Source: Silicimonas sp.
Lineage (GTDB): Bacteria; Pseudomonadota; Alphaproteobacteria; Rhodobacterales; Rhodobacteraceae
Length of the DNA stretch: 64,000 nucleotides
Direction of reading: 5' to 3'
NCBI GenBank assembly: GCA_022819605.1
Contig: JAJEGW010000061.1
Location: 40,570-104,569, forward strand
Under the pieces are notes generated by a model. That model searched no databases. It was not told the origin of the DNA and worked only from the letters and a program-made list of their open reading frames with translations. Positions 17,600-26,876 of the stretch are shown here, one piece after another (position 1 is the stretch's first letter; each line of letters begins with the position of its first letter). The translations under genes were made by a program, and so were the position numbers.

Positions 17600-17985
17600 G
17601 GACTTCCAATTAAGGCGAGTCCCGTTCAAGGTCCAGAGCCGGACGCCTCTCGAACCCCGCAGCCGGGCCGGCAGTTGCGGAAGGGGCGTGGGCCAGGAGC
17701 TTGTGGCCTTGAGCTTGCCGTATTGTGCCTTGTCGTGTGTGCCGCGTGTGCTATTCATGCCGTGCCATGAGAGCAAGTCTGCGCACTCCGATCTCAGGTT
17801 CGCTCAATTCTTGGCTTCCGGCCACGCCGCGACGCCCGCCCAAGCGGCATGGCGTCTGGGATTGGGGCTCGTGAATGTCGATGGCGTTTTGTTGGAGACC
17901 CGATGATACGCAAAAACATGTCGAAGGGAGATCGCGCAATCCTGTCAGTCCATCGACATATCTCCCAAGAATAAGGGCAAGGACA
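17600..17985. other. Intergenic region without a recognised gene
   Basis: These 386 bases lie between the divergent sufE and lipoprotein genes and must contain both promoters. Short open frames here have no recognisable protein features. An AAGGGCAAGGACA sequence at the right edge serves as the ribosome-binding site of the lipoprotein gene. Confidence 0.6.
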
Positions 17986-18444
17986 ATGACGTCACGCAGA
18001 TTTATCCTGATGGGTCTTTTGGCAAACGGCTTGTCAGGATGCGACGCTCTCCCGCGCATCGGCGGATGGCAATCAGAACCCATTTCGGACTCTAAGGGAG
18101 ACGAGCTTCAAGCTGCGAACGAAGACATTCGTCCCCGGGTTGCCGAAATCACGACGCTTGCCGTCGAGAACGTGACGGGCGGTGTCATCGTTCTCGCGAC
18201 CGCCCTGCCCGCGACTCAAGGCTGGTTCAAGCCCGAACTCGTCAGTGATGCGCCCGACGGCAAGCCGGTCGACGGGATCCTGTCCTACAGCTTCCGTGCG
18301 GTGCCGCCGCTCGAAACACAGCCCCAGTCGACGCAGCGGTCACGGGTGCTCACCGCCGCTCTCTTCATCCCGGATGCCCGTCTCGCCGATGTCCGGAGCA
18401 TCAGGGTGAACGGAGTGCAGAATTCAAGGTCCGTTCGGCCCTGA
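17986..18444 (+). CDS. Putative lipoprotein of unknown function
   Basis: A 152-residue protein with a signal peptide and lipobox ending LSGC at Cys19, so it is expected to be lipidated and anchored in a membrane. The mature part is about 130 residues with a beta-rich middle (VENVTGGVIVLATALPATQG) and no catalytic motif that I recognise. The start at 17986 follows an AAGGGCAAGG sequence. It converges with rnd, with 27 bases between the stops. Function is unknown. Confidence 0.78.
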   Translation: MTSRRFILMGLLANGLSGCDALPRIGGWQSEPISDSKGDELQAANEDIRPRVAEITTLAVENVTGGVIVLATALPATQGWFKPELVSDAPDGKPVDGILSYSFRAVPPLETQPQSTQRSRVLTAALFIPDARLADVRSIRVNGVQNSRSVRP

Positions 18445-18471
18445 CAATCGAACCGCTGCGCTCGGCGCGAG

Positions 18472-19629
18472 TCAGACTTCGAACACTTGGACCGACGTCC
18501 CATTGGCACGAAGGGCGAGCTTGCCCTTGCAAATCCCGAGCGCATCTGCGCCGAACGCCTTTCGCCTCCAGCCCGTCATGGGCTGGCCATCGTAGTTGCC
18601 GGCTGCAATTTCATCCAGTTCGGAAGATGTCGCGATCAACTTCTGCGCAACACCGAGTTCCTCCGCCTTTGCATTGAGCAGCACGCGCAACAGGCTTGCG
18701 AGAGCAGGATTCACCTGTGCCTGGCCGCGCTGGCGGTCCGAATTCGGCAGCTGGTCGTCGGGCGTCTCGATTCCCGCCTTCACGGCAGCGAGCAATCCAT
18801 TCGCAATTTCGCCTCTTCGGGCGTTTTGCAGCAGGCGTCGGGATCGGCCGAGCTGTTCGATTGTCCGAGGCTTTGTTGACGCCAGTTCCAGAATTGCGTC
18901 ATCCTTGATCACGCGGTTGCGCGGAATGTTCTTGTCCCGGGCATAGGTTTCACGAAATCGCGCAAGCTCTCGCACGATGGCAAGGTGCCGACCCGAATCG
19001 GAGCGGGTCTTGACGCGACGCCACGCCTCATCAGGTTCAACTGCGTAGGTTGCCGGGTCGACAAGCACGGCAAGTTCCTCTTCGACCCAAGATCGTCGTC
19101 CGGACGCGTCCAGTTCCGCGGAAAGTCGTTCATAGATGTCGCGCAAATGCGTCACGTCCGCCAATGCATACCGCTTTTGCGCATTGCTGAGCGGACGCCT
19201 CGACCAATCAGTAAAGCGCGAGGACTTGTCGAGTTCGGCCTGCGCGATCTTTCGGACGAGCGTTTCGTACCCGACCTGTTCGCCGAATCCCGCCACCATG
19301 GCGGCGACCTGCGTGTCGAAGAGCGGCAATGGAATGATCCCGCCTTCGACGAAGAATATCTCGATGTCCTGCCGGGCTGCATGAAAGACCTTGGTTACGT
19401 TTTCGTTGCCGAGAAGCTCGTACAGCGGATCGAGGGTCAGGCCGCGTTCCAGCGGATCAACCAGAACGGCATCGTCTTGAGACGTTCCAGGCACTGCCAG
19501 CTGCACGAGGCACAGCTTGGAGAAATAGGTCCGATCCCGCATGAACTCAGTGTCAACTGTCACGTACGGAGCCGAAGACGCTTTTCTGCAGAACGCGTCG
19601 AGTTCCTGCGTTGTCGTGATCGTATACAT
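18472..19629 (-). CDS. rnd: Ribonuclease D
   Basis: A 385-residue 3'-5' exoribonuclease for tRNA 3' trimming. The DEDD active-site pieces are VTVDTEF near residue 25, VFHAARQDIEIF, and the C-terminal part of the exonuclease domain with QKRYALADVTHLRDIY. HRDC-type helices follow, with NIPRNRVIKDDAILELA. The ATG at 19629 starts MYTITTTQELDAFC. An in-frame codon further upstream overlaps purN and is unlikely. It follows purN directly (one base between stop and start), an arrangement seen in other Rhodobacterales. Confidence 0.95.
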   Translation of the reverse strand: MYTITTTQELDAFCRKASSAPYVTVDTEFMRDRTYFSKLCLVQLAVPGTSQDDAVLVDPLERGLTLDPLYELLGNENVTKVFHAARQDIEIFFVEGGIIPLPLFDTQVAAMVAGFGEQVGYETLVRKIAQAELDKSSRFTDWSRRPLSNAQKRYALADVTHLRDIYERLSAELDASGRRSWVEEELAVLVDPATYAVEPDEAWRRVKTRSDSGRHLAIVRELARFRETYARDKNIPRNRVIKDDAILELASTKPRTIEQLGRSRRLLQNARRGEIANGLLAAVKAGIETPDDQLPNSDRQRGQAQVNPALASLLRVLLNAKAEELGVAQKLIATSSELDEIAAGNYDGQPMTGWRRKAFGADALGICKGKLALRANGTSVQVFEV

Positions 19630-19630
19630 C

Positions 19631-20278
19631 TCAGTGAATTGTCCCCGTGCCTGTTCCGGTCGCTGCACCGGCTTTCGGCGCAATTCCCTCGGACAAGTAA
19701 ACCGGCGATCTGTCGCCGTCCGCGAATCGACGCAAGACCGCCGGATAAAGCTGGTGCTCCGCAGTCAACACACGGGCCGCGAGCACTTCGGCCGTATCGC
19801 CGAGGTTGATAGGTACGCGCGCCTGTCCCAGAACCGGGCCGGCATCAAGTTCGTCCGTAACTTCATGAACCGTGCATCCCGCCTCGTTGTCGCCGGCCGC
19901 GATCGCGCGGGCATGCGTGTCAAGGCCAGGGTACTTCGGAAGGAGCGACGGGTGGATGTTCAGGATGCGGCCGGACCACCGCCATGTAAATTCAGGGGTA
20001 AGTATGCGCATGAATCCGGCAAGGCAGATGATGTCCGGTCGGACAGCTACAAGGCGCTCGGTCAAGGCACACTCGAATTCGGACCTGTCGCCTCGAAACG
20101 GACGGTGATCCACGACTGCACTCTCTACATCCAACTCCCTGGCCCGTTTCAGCCCGCCGGCATTTGGCTCATTTGACAGCACGAGTACCGGGCGCGCAGG
20201 GTGGTTCCCGACCATGTCCCGCACGAGCGCCACCATGTTCGATCCGCCGCCGGATATGAGGATGGCGATCCGCCTCAA
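19631..20278 (-). CDS. purN: Phosphoribosylglycinamide formyltransferase
   Basis: A 215-residue purine enzyme that formylates GAR with 10-formyl-THF. Key parts are LISGGGSNM at the phosphate site, [24 protein letters not shown] (catalytic Asn and His) and [15 protein letters not shown] (catalytic Asp). The start appears to be TTG at 20278, overlapping the purM stop as TTGA; no ATG is suitably placed. The last residues are a Gly/Thr-rich tail without function known to me. Confidence 0.95.
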   Translation of the reverse strand: MRRIAILISGGGSNMVALVRDMVGNHPARPVLVLSNEPNAGGLKRARELDVESAVVDHRPFRGDRSEFECALTERLVAVRPDIICLAGFMRILTPEFTWRWSGRILNIHPSLLPKYPGLDTHARAIAAGDNEAGCTVHEVTDELDAGPVLGQARVPINLGDTAEVLAARVLTAEHQLYPAVLRRFADGDRSPVYLSEGIAPKAGAATGTGTGTIH

Positions 20279-21315
20279 AGCAACTTACCTTGAAAGGCGA
20301 CATCGTTGCCCGCGACCACCCTGCCTATCCGGAACACCCGATGCCCGGCTTCGGCAAACGTCGCCGCGGCGGAGTCGAGCGACGCCTCAGGCGTGACCGC
20401 AACCATTCCGATTCCGGCATTGAAGGTTCGCAGCAATTCCGATTCGGCAAGTCCGCCCGTTTCGGCGAGCCATGCAAAGACCGGGGGCAAGTCCCACGTG
20501 CCGAGATCGATTTCGGCGCCGAGACCGTCGGGCAACGCCCGCGGCACGTTCTCGGTCAAGCCGCCGCCAGTGATGTGCGCCAGTCCTCGCAATGCTCCCT
20601 CCCGGAAGGCGTTGACGGCACCTCGGACATAGAGCCGGGTCGGTGCCAGCAACGCCTCGCCCAGCGAGCCGGCCGCCCAAGGGCACGCGTCATCCCAGGA
20701 ACAGCCGTGCTCTTCCACGATCCGGCGAACCAGTGAATATCCGTTAGAGTGCACGCCGTCGCTGGCAAGCCCGAGCAGCACGTCTCCTTCGGAAACCCCG
20801 GCAGGCAGGCCACGCCCTCTCTCCATTGCGCCGACAGCAAAGCCTGCGAGGTCGAAGTCGTCATCCGCGTACATCCCGGGCATTTCGGCTGTTTCGCCGC
20901 CAATCAATGCACATCCCGATCGCGCACAGCCTTCGGCGATTCCCTCGATCACCTGCGCCGCACGGTCGACATCGAGACGCCCGGTCGCAAGATAGTCGAG
21001 AAAGAAGAGCGGCTCGGCACCCTGACAAACCAAGTCGTTGACGCACATTGCCACGAGATCGATGCCGACGCCGCCAAGTTGGCCGGCCTCGATGGCGACT
21101 TTCAGCTTGGTTCCGACGCCATCGGTCGCGGCCACGATGATCGGATCCTCGTATCCCGCCGCCCTGAGGTCGAACATGCCGCCGAATCCGCCCAATCCAG
21201 CAACATTGCCGGGGCGAGAGGTTCGAGCGGAAGCAGGCTTGATTCGTTCGACCAGCGCGTTGCCCGCCTCGATGTCCACGCCTGCATCAGCATAGGTGAG
21301 ACCGCCTGTGGCCAT
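20275..21315 (-). CDS. purM: Phosphoribosylformylglycinamidine cyclo-ligase
   Basis: A 346-residue AIR synthetase of the purine pathway. Family blocks visible are [20 protein letters not shown] at the start, [58 protein letters not shown] and [13 protein letters not shown]. The stop overlaps the purN start, so the two are translationally coupled and followed by rnd. The promoter should lie in 21316-21425, divergent from the tRNA gene. Confidence 0.97.
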   Translation of the reverse strand: MATGGLTYADAGVDIEAGNALVERIKPASARTSRPGNVAGLGGFGGMFDLRAAGYEDPIIVAATDGVGTKLKVAIEAGQLGGVGIDLVAMCVNDLVCQGAEPLFFLDYLATGRLDVDRAAQVIEGIAEGCARSGCALIGGETAEMPGMYADDDFDLAGFAVGAMERGRGLPAGVSEGDVLLGLASDGVHSNGYSLVRRIVEEHGCSWDDACPWAAGSLGEALLAPTRLYVRGAVNAFREGALRGLAHITGGGLTENVPRALPDGLGAEIDLGTWDLPPVFAWLAETGGLAESELLRTFNAGIGMVAVTPEASLDSAAATFAEAGHRVFRIGRVVAGNDVAFQGKLL

Positions 21316-21384
21316 GCGTGTCCTTCTCCAGTTTGGGCTGCGGATACCGGAACGCTGCCTCGGTGTCCACGAGAGGCACTTCGC

Positions 21385-21412
21385 TTGACCGTCGCGCCCG
21401 GTCTGTTATCTC
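21385..21412 (+). promoter_or_regulatory. Candidate promoter of the CAU tRNA gene
   Basis: TTGACC at 21385-21390 and TATCTC at 21407-21412 are separated by 16 bases and resemble sigma-70 -35 and -10 boxes. They end about 14 bases before the tRNA, a fitting distance. Seen by pattern only. Confidence 0.45.
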
Positions 21413-21425
21413 CTCTCCGGAGGTC

Positions 21426-21502
21426 GGGCCTGTAGCTCAATTGATTAGAGCAGTGCGCTCATAACGCATTGGTTGGGGGTTTGAGTCCCTCCGGGCCCAC
21501 CA
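21426..21502 (+). tRNA. tRNA with CAU anticodon (Met, or Ile2 if lysidinylated)
   Basis: A 77-base cloverleaf with encoded CCA at 21500-21502. Acceptor GGGCCTG pairs with CGGGCCC, the D-arm contains GCTC...GAGC, and the anticodon arm is GTGCG CTCATAA CGCAT (CAT anticodon). The T-arm has GGGGG TTTGAGT CCCTC. The anticodon does not by itself tell elongator Met from Ile2. It is not initiator-like because the acceptor has a G1-C72 pair and the anticodon stem lacks three G-C pairs. Confidence 0.93.
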
Positions 21503-22236
21503 TTCGCACGGATGCCGGATTGTTGCTGCGCGATGTCGGATGCCAACGACACGCTGGCGTTGGAGCATGTCCGCGCTAAGGCGTCTCGCCATTGCTTACG
21601 ATCGTCCATTGCCGAGGCGCTGCCGACACTCGACCGGAAATCATGTTTAGTCCAGCAAATTGCCAGTGTATCGAAGGGCACCATGCTTCAGCAGTTTCTT
21701 TGCAGCACACGCATGGAGTGCTCGCAGTTCCAGCACTGGTTCGGATAGAATCACGTGCGACAAATTAACGCGTGACTTTGAATGGACATCAATCATCTCA
21801 CGAAATTCTCCAAATTGAGATCGAGAACTTCTCCATCGGAATGAAGTCGAATTTCGCCAGTGCCTTCTTCATCAATGTACAAGATTGATATGCGTACCTT
21901 AGTGCGGCAACACGGGGAAACGGTGACGATGCAATAGTTGATCCAAGCATGCAAGGGTTAAGGCAAATGCTCCCAAATCCAAGGCAAACTTCATTATTCC
22001 AATGTCGACATTGCCTGGAAACATATTGATCTGGATTAACCCAAAAACTGCGTTGCGACACGAGATTGGTATCGATGTCAATGTCCGAATTTGCCCGGAG
22101 ATGGAAGTGCCGGCACAAAGATTCATAAATTCCTTCTTTGCTGAGAATTCGGAGTTGCGTTTCAACCAATACAAATATAGCACAATCAATCATTGCCGAT
22201 GTGGCAGTCTATGCCATCGCAACCAAGGAGAATCGC
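21503..22236. other. AT-richer intergenic region and long hns leader
   Basis: About 730 bases between the tRNA and hns, visibly richer in A and T than the neighbourhood. Short frames on both strands have no recognisable protein features. It probably holds the hns promoter and a long leader, perhaps with H-NS binding sites, because this family prefers AT-rich DNA (inference). A short frame beginning MDINHLTKFSKLR at 21782 was noted but is only 20 codons. Confidence 0.6.
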
Positions 22237-22569
22237 ATGGCAACGAAATTCAACCTAGGAAAGCTCTCCGAAAGAGAACTGAAGGCGCTCAAACGCGACG
22301 TCGAACACGAACTCAAGACCAGCCGGGCGCGCACGATTGCGGCCGCGACGAAAGAACTTCAGGACGCGGCCCAGAAAATTGCAAAAAAGCACGGCCTGCC
22401 TGTCAGCGAAATATTGAGCAGGAAAAGAAAAAGCCGCAATTCCCCTGTACCGCCGAAGTATCGGAACCCGAACGATCCCAGCCAGACCTGGTCCGGCCGA
22501 GGACGCCGGCCAGGATGGTTCAGAGAGGCAAGAGACAAAGGCAAGTCAGCCAAGAGCCTCGAAATCTGA
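22237..22569 (+). CDS. H-NS family nucleoid protein (HvrA/Spb type)
   Basis: A 110-residue nucleoid-associated DNA-binding protein. The N-terminal half is a charged helix for oligomerisation (LGKLSERELKALKRDVEHEL). The C-terminal half has the H-NS DNA-binding motif KYRNPNDPSQTWSGRGRRPG. The ATG at 22237 has a strong AAGGAG seven to twelve bases upstream, which decides the start. A clear terminator follows at 22581. In Rhodobacter such proteins tune photosynthesis and other regulons. Here no target can be named, but the AT-rich leader may be autoregulated. Confidence 0.92.
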   Translation: MATKFNLGKLSERELKALKRDVEHELKTSRARTIAAATKELQDAAQKIAKKHGLPVSEILSRKRKSRNSPVPPKYRNPNDPSQTWSGRGRRPGWFREARDKGKSAKSLEI

Positions 22570-22580
22570 AATTGAGAATT

Positions 22581-22607
22581 GGGCGGCATTGTTTGCCGCC
22601 CTTTTTT
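22581..22607 (+). terminator. Rho-independent terminator after hns
   Basis: GGGCGGCA (22581-22588) pairs with TGCCGCCC (22594-22601) around a TTGTT loop, and six Ts follow at 22602-22607. The T tract is on the plus side only, so it serves hns. Confidence 0.88.
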
Positions 22608-23923
22608 CACCTTGGAATCGAAATCTCGGCCTTTAGGCCGCCCAAATCCCTGCTTTCCGAAAGTGACAAAGTTCCACCATGCTGTCGCGCCGCATCTGCA
22701 GCAATTGACAGGCCAAGCCCCACGCCCAAGCCGACATCTTGATTCCTGGCCGAATCAAGCCGGATGAAAGGCTTCAGCACGAATTCACGCTGATCTTCCG
22801 GAATGCCCGGCCCGCTGTCTTCCACAACAAACTTGATTCGATCCTTTGCAACTTGCGCAGATACCGTGGCGTGTCCGCCATATCGCACTGCATTGACAAT
22901 AAGGTTTTCGAGAGCGCGTTGCAGCGCCGCCGGACGCAGCATTGCGCGCCCCTCTCCTTCCAGCGCTCCAAGGATCACCGGCTCGCTTCGCGCGAATCGA
23001 TTCGTCAGCTTGCGCACGAATTCCAATGGATCAATTTGCACGGGCTCCTCCAAGGCGTCACCCTCCGCGAATGACAAAAAAGCCTCCAGCATGCCTTCCA
23101 TATCCTGAACGTCACGGCGCATTGCTTCCGTTTCGGTACTGTCATCCATGAGCGAAAGCCCGAGCTTCATCCTGGTCAATGGCGTCCTTAAATCGTGGCT
23201 TACCCCGGACAGCATCAATGTTCGCTGCTCGATTTGACGCTCAATTCGGCTGCGCATGTCGAGAAACGCCTTGCCTGCCAATCGCAGTTCGGCCGCGCCT
23301 CTCGGTTCGTACGGCACAACACGTCCCTTTCCGAAAGCCTCCGCCGCAATTGCAAGGCGTCGAATCGGACGAATCTGGTTGCGCATGTACAAGAGCGCAA
23401 TTGCCGACATCAAGAGCGCCGTAAACCCGATCAGGACAAGAAACTGATGCGGATTGCGCGCATTGAGCCGCCGCCGGGAAACGATCAGTTCGACCGGCCC
23501 CAACTCGGTGTCGACGGAAAGCCGGGCAAAGCCGTGAAGACCCACCAGATCAACTCCAAGCAATTGCCCTACCTCTCGATCAAGCGTTTCAATGACGGTC
23601 TTGCCCGACAGGTCAAACCAGTCACGCCGCGTCACGTTTTCCGCGGCCCCGGAAGAGATTCGGATGCCTAGGGGTTCGGCGACCTCCAGGGCTCCATCGA
23701 ATGCGCTGTCTGAGTCCGGAGCATTAGCATCGATTCGGCCAAGGATGAGCTTGATCTCGTGCGCCACGGCCACAGTCATCTGCTCGGTCACGCCCTCGTA
23801 CAAGCGCTGGATGAACACGACCGTGACGACCACCATGATGACGGTCACGGGCACGAGCAGGATCAGAATCGAGCGCCCGTAAAAGGTTCTTGGCATCCAG
23901 TGTTTCAGAAGCCGCGCAATCAT
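22607..23923 (-). CDS. EnvZ-like two-component sensor histidine kinase
   Basis: A 438-residue inner-membrane kinase. A first helix at about residues 18-38, a periplasmic domain of about 115 residues and a second helix at about 160-180 precede a HAMP linker. The H-box is SGVSHDLRTPLTRMKLGLSLM with His243. The N-box is ENLIVNAVRYGG, G1 is VEDSGPGIP and G2 is GVGLGLSIAADAA. No response regulator is adjacent, so the partner must be encoded elsewhere. The family includes osmotic and acid sensors, but the signal is unknown. Confidence 0.93.
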   Translation of the reverse strand: MIARLLKHWMPRTFYGRSILILLVPVTVIMVVVTVVFIQRLYEGVTEQMTVAVAHEIKLILGRIDANAPDSDSAFDGALEVAEPLGIRISSGAAENVTRRDWFDLSGKTVIETLDREVGQLLGVDLVGLHGFARLSVDTELGPVELIVSRRRLNARNPHQFLVLIGFTALLMSAIALLYMRNQIRPIRRLAIAAEAFGKGRVVPYEPRGAAELRLAGKAFLDMRSRIERQIEQRTLMLSGVSHDLRTPLTRMKLGLSLMDDSTETEAMRRDVQDMEGMLEAFLSFAEGDALEEPVQIDPLEFVRKLTNRFARSEPVILGALEGEGRAMLRPAALQRALENLIVNAVRYGGHATVSAQVAKDRIKFVVEDSGPGIPEDQREFVLKPFIRLDSARNQDVGLGVGLGLSIAADAARQHGGTLSLSESRDLGGLKAEISIPR

Positions 23924-23964
23924 GCCATGACCCTAAGGGCGAAGGAGCGGGAGAGAAAGGGCCG

Positions 23965-24858
23965 ATGGGCAAACCGCAAGCAGGGCATGTCCGGACCGTT
24001 GGGGACGGGATTCGGTGCGTCCTTGCCCCGAACCCAGGCATGATGACCCATTGGGGAACGAACAGCTACATTGTCGGCGAGGGCCGGGTTGCAGTTATAG
24101 ATCCCGGGCCTGAAGACGAATCCCATCTTGATGCAATTTTGCGTGCAACGGCGGGCGAGCATGTCACGCACATATTGATAACGCACGCGCATGCCGACCA
24201 CAGCCCGCTTGCCCGGACACTTGCCGGGAGTACCGGAGCAGCCGTGCTTGGTTTCGGACCTCCCGAGGCCGGGCGCAATGCAACCATGCAGGGCCTTGCG
24301 AAGGCAGGTCTCGCAGGCGGTGGCGAAGGTGTCGACAGCCTGTTTCGCCCCGACAACCAGATATCCGACGGCGACGTCGTCAACGGCGAGGACTGGCAAC
24401 TTGAAGTAATTCATTCACCGGGCCACTTTGCCGGTCATCTTGCCTTTCGAATGGATGACGTGGTCTTCTCGGGCGATCACGTGATGGAATGGTCTTCCTC
24501 GCTCGTGTCGCCGCCCGACGGAAACGTCCGGGATTTCATGCAGACGTCTGAACGCCTGGCCCGCCTGGGAGCCCGTCGGTTCCTGTCCGGACATGGGCCC
24601 GACATTCTGGAACCGGAGGAGCGCCTTTCCTGGCTGATCAAGCATCGCCAGGCCCGGGCAGACGCGATCCTGGATGCACTGAACACGTCACGGCAAAGCG
24701 TCGAGAAAATCACGCGCAAGGTCTACACCGACACCCCGGCTGCCATGCTGCCCGCTGCATCTCGAAACGTCTTTGCGCATCTCATCGATCTTGTCGAAAG
24801 GGGGTGGGCAACGGCACATCCAGAACTCGGACTGTCCGCGAGATTTTCCCGAAACTGA
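23965..24858 (+). CDS. Metallo-beta-lactamase-fold hydrolase (LACTB2-like)
   Basis: A 297-residue di-zinc hydrolase with THAHADHSP (zinc ligands), HSPGHFAGHLAF, FSGDHVMEW and GHGPDIL. The C-terminal winged-helix part (VEKITRKVYTDTP and AHLIDLVERG) is typical of the LACTB2 branch, whose human member is an endoribonuclease. The ATG at 23965 is preceded by GAGAGAAAGGG. It is divergent from the sensor kinase, with 41 bases between the starts. Confidence 0.9.
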   Translation: MGKPQAGHVRTVGDGIRCVLAPNPGMMTHWGTNSYIVGEGRVAVIDPGPEDESHLDAILRATAGEHVTHILITHAHADHSPLARTLAGSTGAAVLGFGPPEAGRNATMQGLAKAGLAGGGEGVDSLFRPDNQISDGDVVNGEDWQLEVIHSPGHFAGHLAFRMDDVVFSGDHVMEWSSSLVSPPDGNVRDFMQTSERLARLGARRFLSGHGPDILEPEERLSWLIKHRQARADAILDALNTSRQSVEKITRKVYTDTPAAMLPAASRNVFAHLIDLVERGWATAHPELGLSARFSRN

Positions 24859-24939
24859 CCCCTGCGTTCAATTGAAGCCAAGTTCCGGAAAGGTCCGGGC
24901 AGTTGCGGCAGGCCACTGAATTTCGCCGTTCCTTCGCAC

Positions 24940-24968
24940 TGGACGCGGTCCACGAGCATTGCTATATC
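24940..24968 (+). promoter_or_regulatory. Candidate promoter of tRNA-Asn
   Basis: TGGACG at 24940-24945 and TATATC at 24963-24968 are 17 bases apart and end 12 bases before the tRNA. The -35 box matches the consensus poorly. Confidence 0.35.
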
Positions 24969-24980
24969 CACCGTCGGTTT

Positions 24981-25055
24981 TCCGGCGTAGCTCAGCGGTA
25001 GAGCAGTTGACTGTTAATCAATTGGTCGTTGGTTCGATCCCAACCGCCGGAGCCA
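24981..25055 (+). tRNA. tRNA-Asn (GTT)
   Basis: A 75-base cloverleaf with encoded CCA at 25053-25055. Acceptor TCCGGCG pairs with CGCCGGA, D-arm GCTC AGCGGTA GAGC, anticodon arm TTGACTGTTAATCAA with GTT, and T-arm GTTGG TTCGATC CCAAC. All stems pair fully. Confidence 0.96.
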
Positions 25056-25062
25056 ACAAAAC

Positions 25063-25092
25063 AAGGCCCTAGCGAAAAGTCGCTGGGGCCTT
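25063..25092 (+). terminator. Hairpin after tRNA-Asn (probable terminator)
   Basis: AAGGCCCTAGCGA (25063-25075) pairs with TCGCTGGGGCCTT (25080-25092) over 13 pairs with one G-T wobble and a short loop. No long T tract follows, so the call rests on the stem and its place. Confidence 0.5.
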
Positions 25093-25421
25093 GATCGCTG
25101 CCAGTCTTTCGAGTCTCGATGTCTTGAGACAATTTCCTGTGTTTGGCGATGCCAATCCCTTGAGTCTTGCTACGAAAGGTTGACGCCTTGCACTGTTCCG
25201 CTTTCGCGGCATGTCGACGTCAGGCAGTCGAATAGCCGGACAGGGCGAAAATCGATCTGCGTCCCGAGTGCGGCTCCACACGACAAGTCTGCATTTTTGG
25301 GACGCGTGCACCCAGCCCTGATCGGCTGGGCGCTTCCCCTGTGTCAACCGTTCGTCGCAAGCCCCGTTGCTTTCTCCCCGGTCGGGTGGTCGGGCCGGCT
25401 ATCGCGCCGACCCGAGTGCAG
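25093..25421. other. Intergenic region without a recognised gene
   Basis: About 330 bases between tRNA-Asn and the end of pobA. No coding pattern is visible. A small hairpin CCCAGCC/GGCTGGG lies at about 25312-25331 and may help end the pobA transcript, though no T tract is present on either side. No tRNA-end repeat that would mark an integration site was seen. Confidence 0.55.
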
Positions 25422-26597
25422 TCAGGTTGCGTAGGGCAGGCCGACATATTCGTAGGCAAGCGCGTGCTGGGCCGCTTCAGACGTCAGCAGCAAGTCATAG
25501 TCGTTCTCGCGAATCTTCTGATCGAACGGGTCCTCGCCGGGAAACACGTGCAACAGCTTGGTCAGCCGCCAAGAGATGTTCTCGGCGGCCCAGACGCGCA
25601 TGAGCGCCGTGGCGGAGTAGTCTTCGAGCAGGACGTCGTTTGCGTCCTTGAAATGCGCCACCAGTGCACGCTGCAGGTAATACACGTCGGAAAACGCCAA
25701 GTTCAGGCCCTTGGCCCCGGTCGGCGGCACGATATGGCCGGCATCGCCCGCCAGAAACAGGCTGCCGTGGCGCATCGGTTCGCTGACGAAACTGCGCAGC
25801 GGCGCAATGGATTTCTCGATCGACGGACCTGTGTGGATGGTCTTGGCCACGTCGACTGGGAAACGGTGCAAAAGGGCTTCCCAAAACCGGTCGTCGGACC
25901 AATCCTCTGGCGTATCAGACAGCGGCACCTGGATGTAGTAGCGGCTGAGCATCGGGTTGCGCTGGGCCGCCATGGCCATGCCGTCCTCATGATAGACATA
26001 GATGAAGTCTTCGAGCGGCGGCTTCTCGACCATGATGCCAAGCCAGCCGAACGGGTAGATGCGCTCATATTCCTGGCGATGCGTGGCGGGGATCGCCTGG
26101 CGCGAGGGGCCATGGAACCCGTCGCACCCGGCAATGAAGCGGCAGTCGACGCGATGCCTTTGGCCGTCCTTCTGATATGTCACATGAGGCGCATCGGTCT
26201 CAATGTCGTGCAGTGCGACGTCCTTGGCATCGCAGACCACCGCGCCGCCATCGCGTTCGCGGGCGGCAAACAGGTCTTCGGTGATATAGGTCTGGCCATA
26301 GGCCATCATCTGTTGGCCCGTCCATTTCTTGACGTCGATGAGGAAGTCGGGACGGTCCTGCCAAAGGATCCTGTTTCCGTTCTTCGCCTTGCCTTCGCGG
26401 TCCATGCGCTCGCCGAGCCCGTAGTCACGCAGCAGCTGTGCGGCACCCGGCTCCAGAACGCCCGCCCGAATACGGCCAAGCACATGGCCCTTGGACTGAC
26501 GCTCGAGCACGACGTTGTCGATGCCGTTGGCGTCGAGGATATGGCTGAGCAACAGCCCGGATGGCCCGCCGCCGATGATGCAAACCTTGGTCTTCAT
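25422..26597 (-). CDS. pobA: 4-hydroxybenzoate 3-monooxygenase
   Basis: A 391-residue FAD enzyme that makes protocatechuate from 4-hydroxybenzoate with NADPH and oxygen. The FAD site is VCIIGGGPSGLLLSHIL at the start. RIRAGVLEPG and the YGQTYITEDL substrate region follow. GCDGFHG is the DG motif and LAGDAGHIVPPTGAKGLNLA the GD motif. Length and end (LPYAT) fit PobA. Neither pobR nor the pca genes are adjacent; a carboxymuconolactone decarboxylase-like gene lies far off at 57461. Confidence 0.96.
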   Translation of the reverse strand: MKTKVCIIGGGPSGLLLSHILDANGIDNVVLERQSKGHVLGRIRAGVLEPGAAQLLRDYGLGERMDREGKAKNGNRILWQDRPDFLIDVKKWTGQQMMAYGQTYITEDLFAARERDGGAVVCDAKDVALHDIETDAPHVTYQKDGQRHRVDCRFIAGCDGFHGPSRQAIPATHRQEYERIYPFGWLGIMVEKPPLEDFIYVYHEDGMAMAAQRNPMLSRYYIQVPLSDTPEDWSDDRFWEALLHRFPVDVAKTIHTGPSIEKSIAPLRSFVSEPMRHGSLFLAGDAGHIVPPTGAKGLNLAFSDVYYLQRALVAHFKDANDVLLEDYSATALMRVWAAENISWRLTKLLHVFPGEDPFDQKIRENDYDLLLTSEAAQHALAYEYVGLPYAT

Positions 26598-26876
26598 CGT
26601 CTCTCCTTGGCCGGAGGCGCGCGCCCCGGCGCGCGACCTTGATCTTGGTCTTCAGGTCAGTTCTGCAGAAGGCGTGCAGGCAACAGGTCTGCCCGGAGAT
26701 ATCAAGAACTTCCTTCGCGGTTTCGTCAGATTCGGAGGATTCCTACTGAACATGGGTTTCTTCTGGGTCCGCTTCTCGCTTGTGGGCTGCGCAGGTCGAC
26801 CCGTGCCGGAGCCCGGCCCTTGTCAGTGACAGCGATTTTCCTGTATTTCGCACGACATTTCTTTCACGGTGATACC

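Noticed and set aside
21782..21844. 20-codon frame beginning MDINHLTKFSKLR, weakly like an H-NS N-terminus
   Set aside because: Too short and lacks any further H-NS similarity.
21798..22193. Minus-strand open frame of 131 codons before hns
   Set aside because: No ribosome-binding site, no motif, unusual residue use; the region reads as noncoding.
24981..25421. tRNA-Asn as an integration site
   Set aside because: No integrase gene and no repeated tRNA 3' end was found downstream.
25341..26642. Plus-strand open frame of 433 codons opposite pobA
   Set aside because: Antisense to a clear PobA with correct motifs; high GC keeps the opposite frame open.
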